Origin: Colletes latitarsis
Taxonomy: Eukaryota; Arthropoda; Insecta; Hymenoptera; Colletidae
Assembly (NCBI RefSeq): GCF_051014445.1
Contig: NC_135146.1
Location: 4,774,001 to 4,838,000, forward strand
Direction: 5' to 3'
DNA: 64,000 nt
A program made the position numbers and the translations under genes. Shown in pieces: positions 63,161 through 64,000 of the stretch. Positions within the stretch are counted from its first letter, which is position 1; every line of letters starts with the position of its first letter. A model generated the notes under the pieces. That model saw only the letters and a program-made list of their open reading frames with translations, was not told the DNA's origin and did not search any database.

Positions 63161-64000
63161 GATACTGGACGTTTTCTGGTTTGGGTTAGGTAGTAATGTG
63201 GTACCACACTGCAACAGTGAGTCAAACCTGAATTCAATCTATATTTTAGAGGATAACACCGGGTAGGTCAGGGTTAGGTCTGGTATTTGCCATCATCTGG
63301 CTCATACTTTCGCATTTTTCGCATACTTGTTGGCCAGATACTGGGCGTTTGCTGGTTTGGATCACGTAGTAATGTAGTTCCACGCTGCAACAGTGGATTA
63401 AACCTGGATTCAATCTATATTTTAGAGGATAACACCGGTTAGGTCAGGGTTAGGTCTGGTATTTGCCATCATCTGGCTCATACTTTCGCATTTTTCGCAT
63501 ACTTGTTGGCCAGATCCTGGGCGTTTTCTGGTGTGGGTCACGTAGTAATGTGGTACCACACTGCATCACTGAGTTAATCTTGGATTCAATCTATATTTTA
63601 GAGGATAACACCGGTTAGGTCAGAGTTAGGTCCGGTATTTGCCATCATCTGGCTCATACTTTCGCATTTTTCGCATACTTGTTGGCCAGATCCTGGGCGT
63701 TTTCTGGTTTGGATCACGTAGTAATGTAGCACCACTCTGATACAGTGAGCTAAACCTGGAATCAATCTATATTTTAGAGGATAACACTGGTTAGGTCAGG
63801 ATTAGGTTTGGTATTTGCAATCATCTCGCTCATACTTTCGCATTTTTCGCATACTTGTTGGCCAGATCCTGGGCGTTTGCTGGTTTGGATCACGTAGTAA
63901 TGTGGTTCCACGCTGCAACAGTGAGTTAAACCTGGATTCGATCTACATATTAGAGGGTAACACCGGTTAGGTTTGGGTTAGGTCTGGTATTTGGAATAAT
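63161..64000 (+). repeat. Terminal satellite block, start of a further copy
   Basis: The last ~135 bp match about 60705-60838 base for base (GGGCGTTTGCTGG, GATTCGATCTACATATTAG, TATTTGGAATAAT), so another copy of the 14-monomer unit probably continues beyond the window. No gene is seen. Confidence 0.75.

Larger units (their letters stand above)
26269..64000 (+). repeat. 176-bp satellite array, right arm
   Basis: The same head-to-tail 176-bp satellite resumes exactly where the transposon ends and continues in the same orientation to the last base, about 214 monomers. Landmarks are those of the left arm. Monomers from 26269 to about 51460 resemble the left arm closely. From about 51461 onwards they carry a different set of variants, such as the hairpin loop CAA in place of AAA, and the shortened GTTTTCGGTTTGG in place of GTTTTCTGGTTTGG. 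I saw no inversion of orientation, no unrelated sequence and no gene. The array is open at base 64000. Confidence 0.97.

Overview
The whole 64 kb is one uninterrupted head-to-tail satellite DNA array with a 176-bp monomer (about 354 monomers, all in the same orientation), broken once by a 1,623-bp foldback transposable element at 24646-26268. I find no protein-coding gene, rRNA, tRNA or CRISPR array that I can support. Every long open frame is either satellite translated across several monomers (176 is not divisible by 3, so a frame steps through all phases every 528 bp) or a short frame inside the transposon. The array runs off both ends of the window.

Organism: a eukaryotic heterochromatic locus, most likely an insect. 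The clue is in the monomer. Each unit carries two tandem 11-mers of the form TTAGG-T-YW-GGK (typically TTAGGTCAGGG or TTAGGTTTGGG, then TTAGGTCTGGT). The core TTAGG is the arthropod telomere repeat. As I recall, longer 11-base telomere motifs of this style (such as TTAGGTTGGGG and TTAGGTCTGGG) occur in Hymenoptera. The inserted element, which begins CAGGGTGTTCGG and has a TA target duplication, also looks like an arthropod Tc1/mariner-type non-autonomous element. The hymenopteran assignment is an inference, not a demonstration.

Layout (block edges good to about +/-20 bp, because monomers resemble each other everywhere): 1-6680 is a mixed region with local 2-, 9- and 12-monomer duplications. 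6681-10552 is an 11-monomer (1,936 bp) higher-order repeat in two tandem copies. 9066-12973 is repeated at 13641-17548 (offset 4,575 bp, 26 monomers). 17549-22114 is a mosaic that includes a distant copy of 1985-2733. 22115-38505 is a 42-monomer (7,399 bp) higher-order repeat in two copies. The first copy holds the transposon, the second has the intact empty site, and each has an 8-monomer (1,408 bp) repeat nested inside. 38506-44040 is a recombinant partial third copy plus a 6-monomer (1,056 bp) repeat. 44041-51460 holds 13-monomer (2,290 bp) and 32-monomer (5,635 bp) duplications. 51461-64000 is a more divergent zone that ends in a 14-monomer (2,462 bp) higher-order repeat.

There are no genes to work together here. 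The biology is that of a satellite evolving by repeated unequal exchange or segmental amplification in monomer register, with sequence signals (telomere-like 11-mers, a 12-bp palindrome and a conserved small hairpin) that could matter for centromere or subtelomere function.
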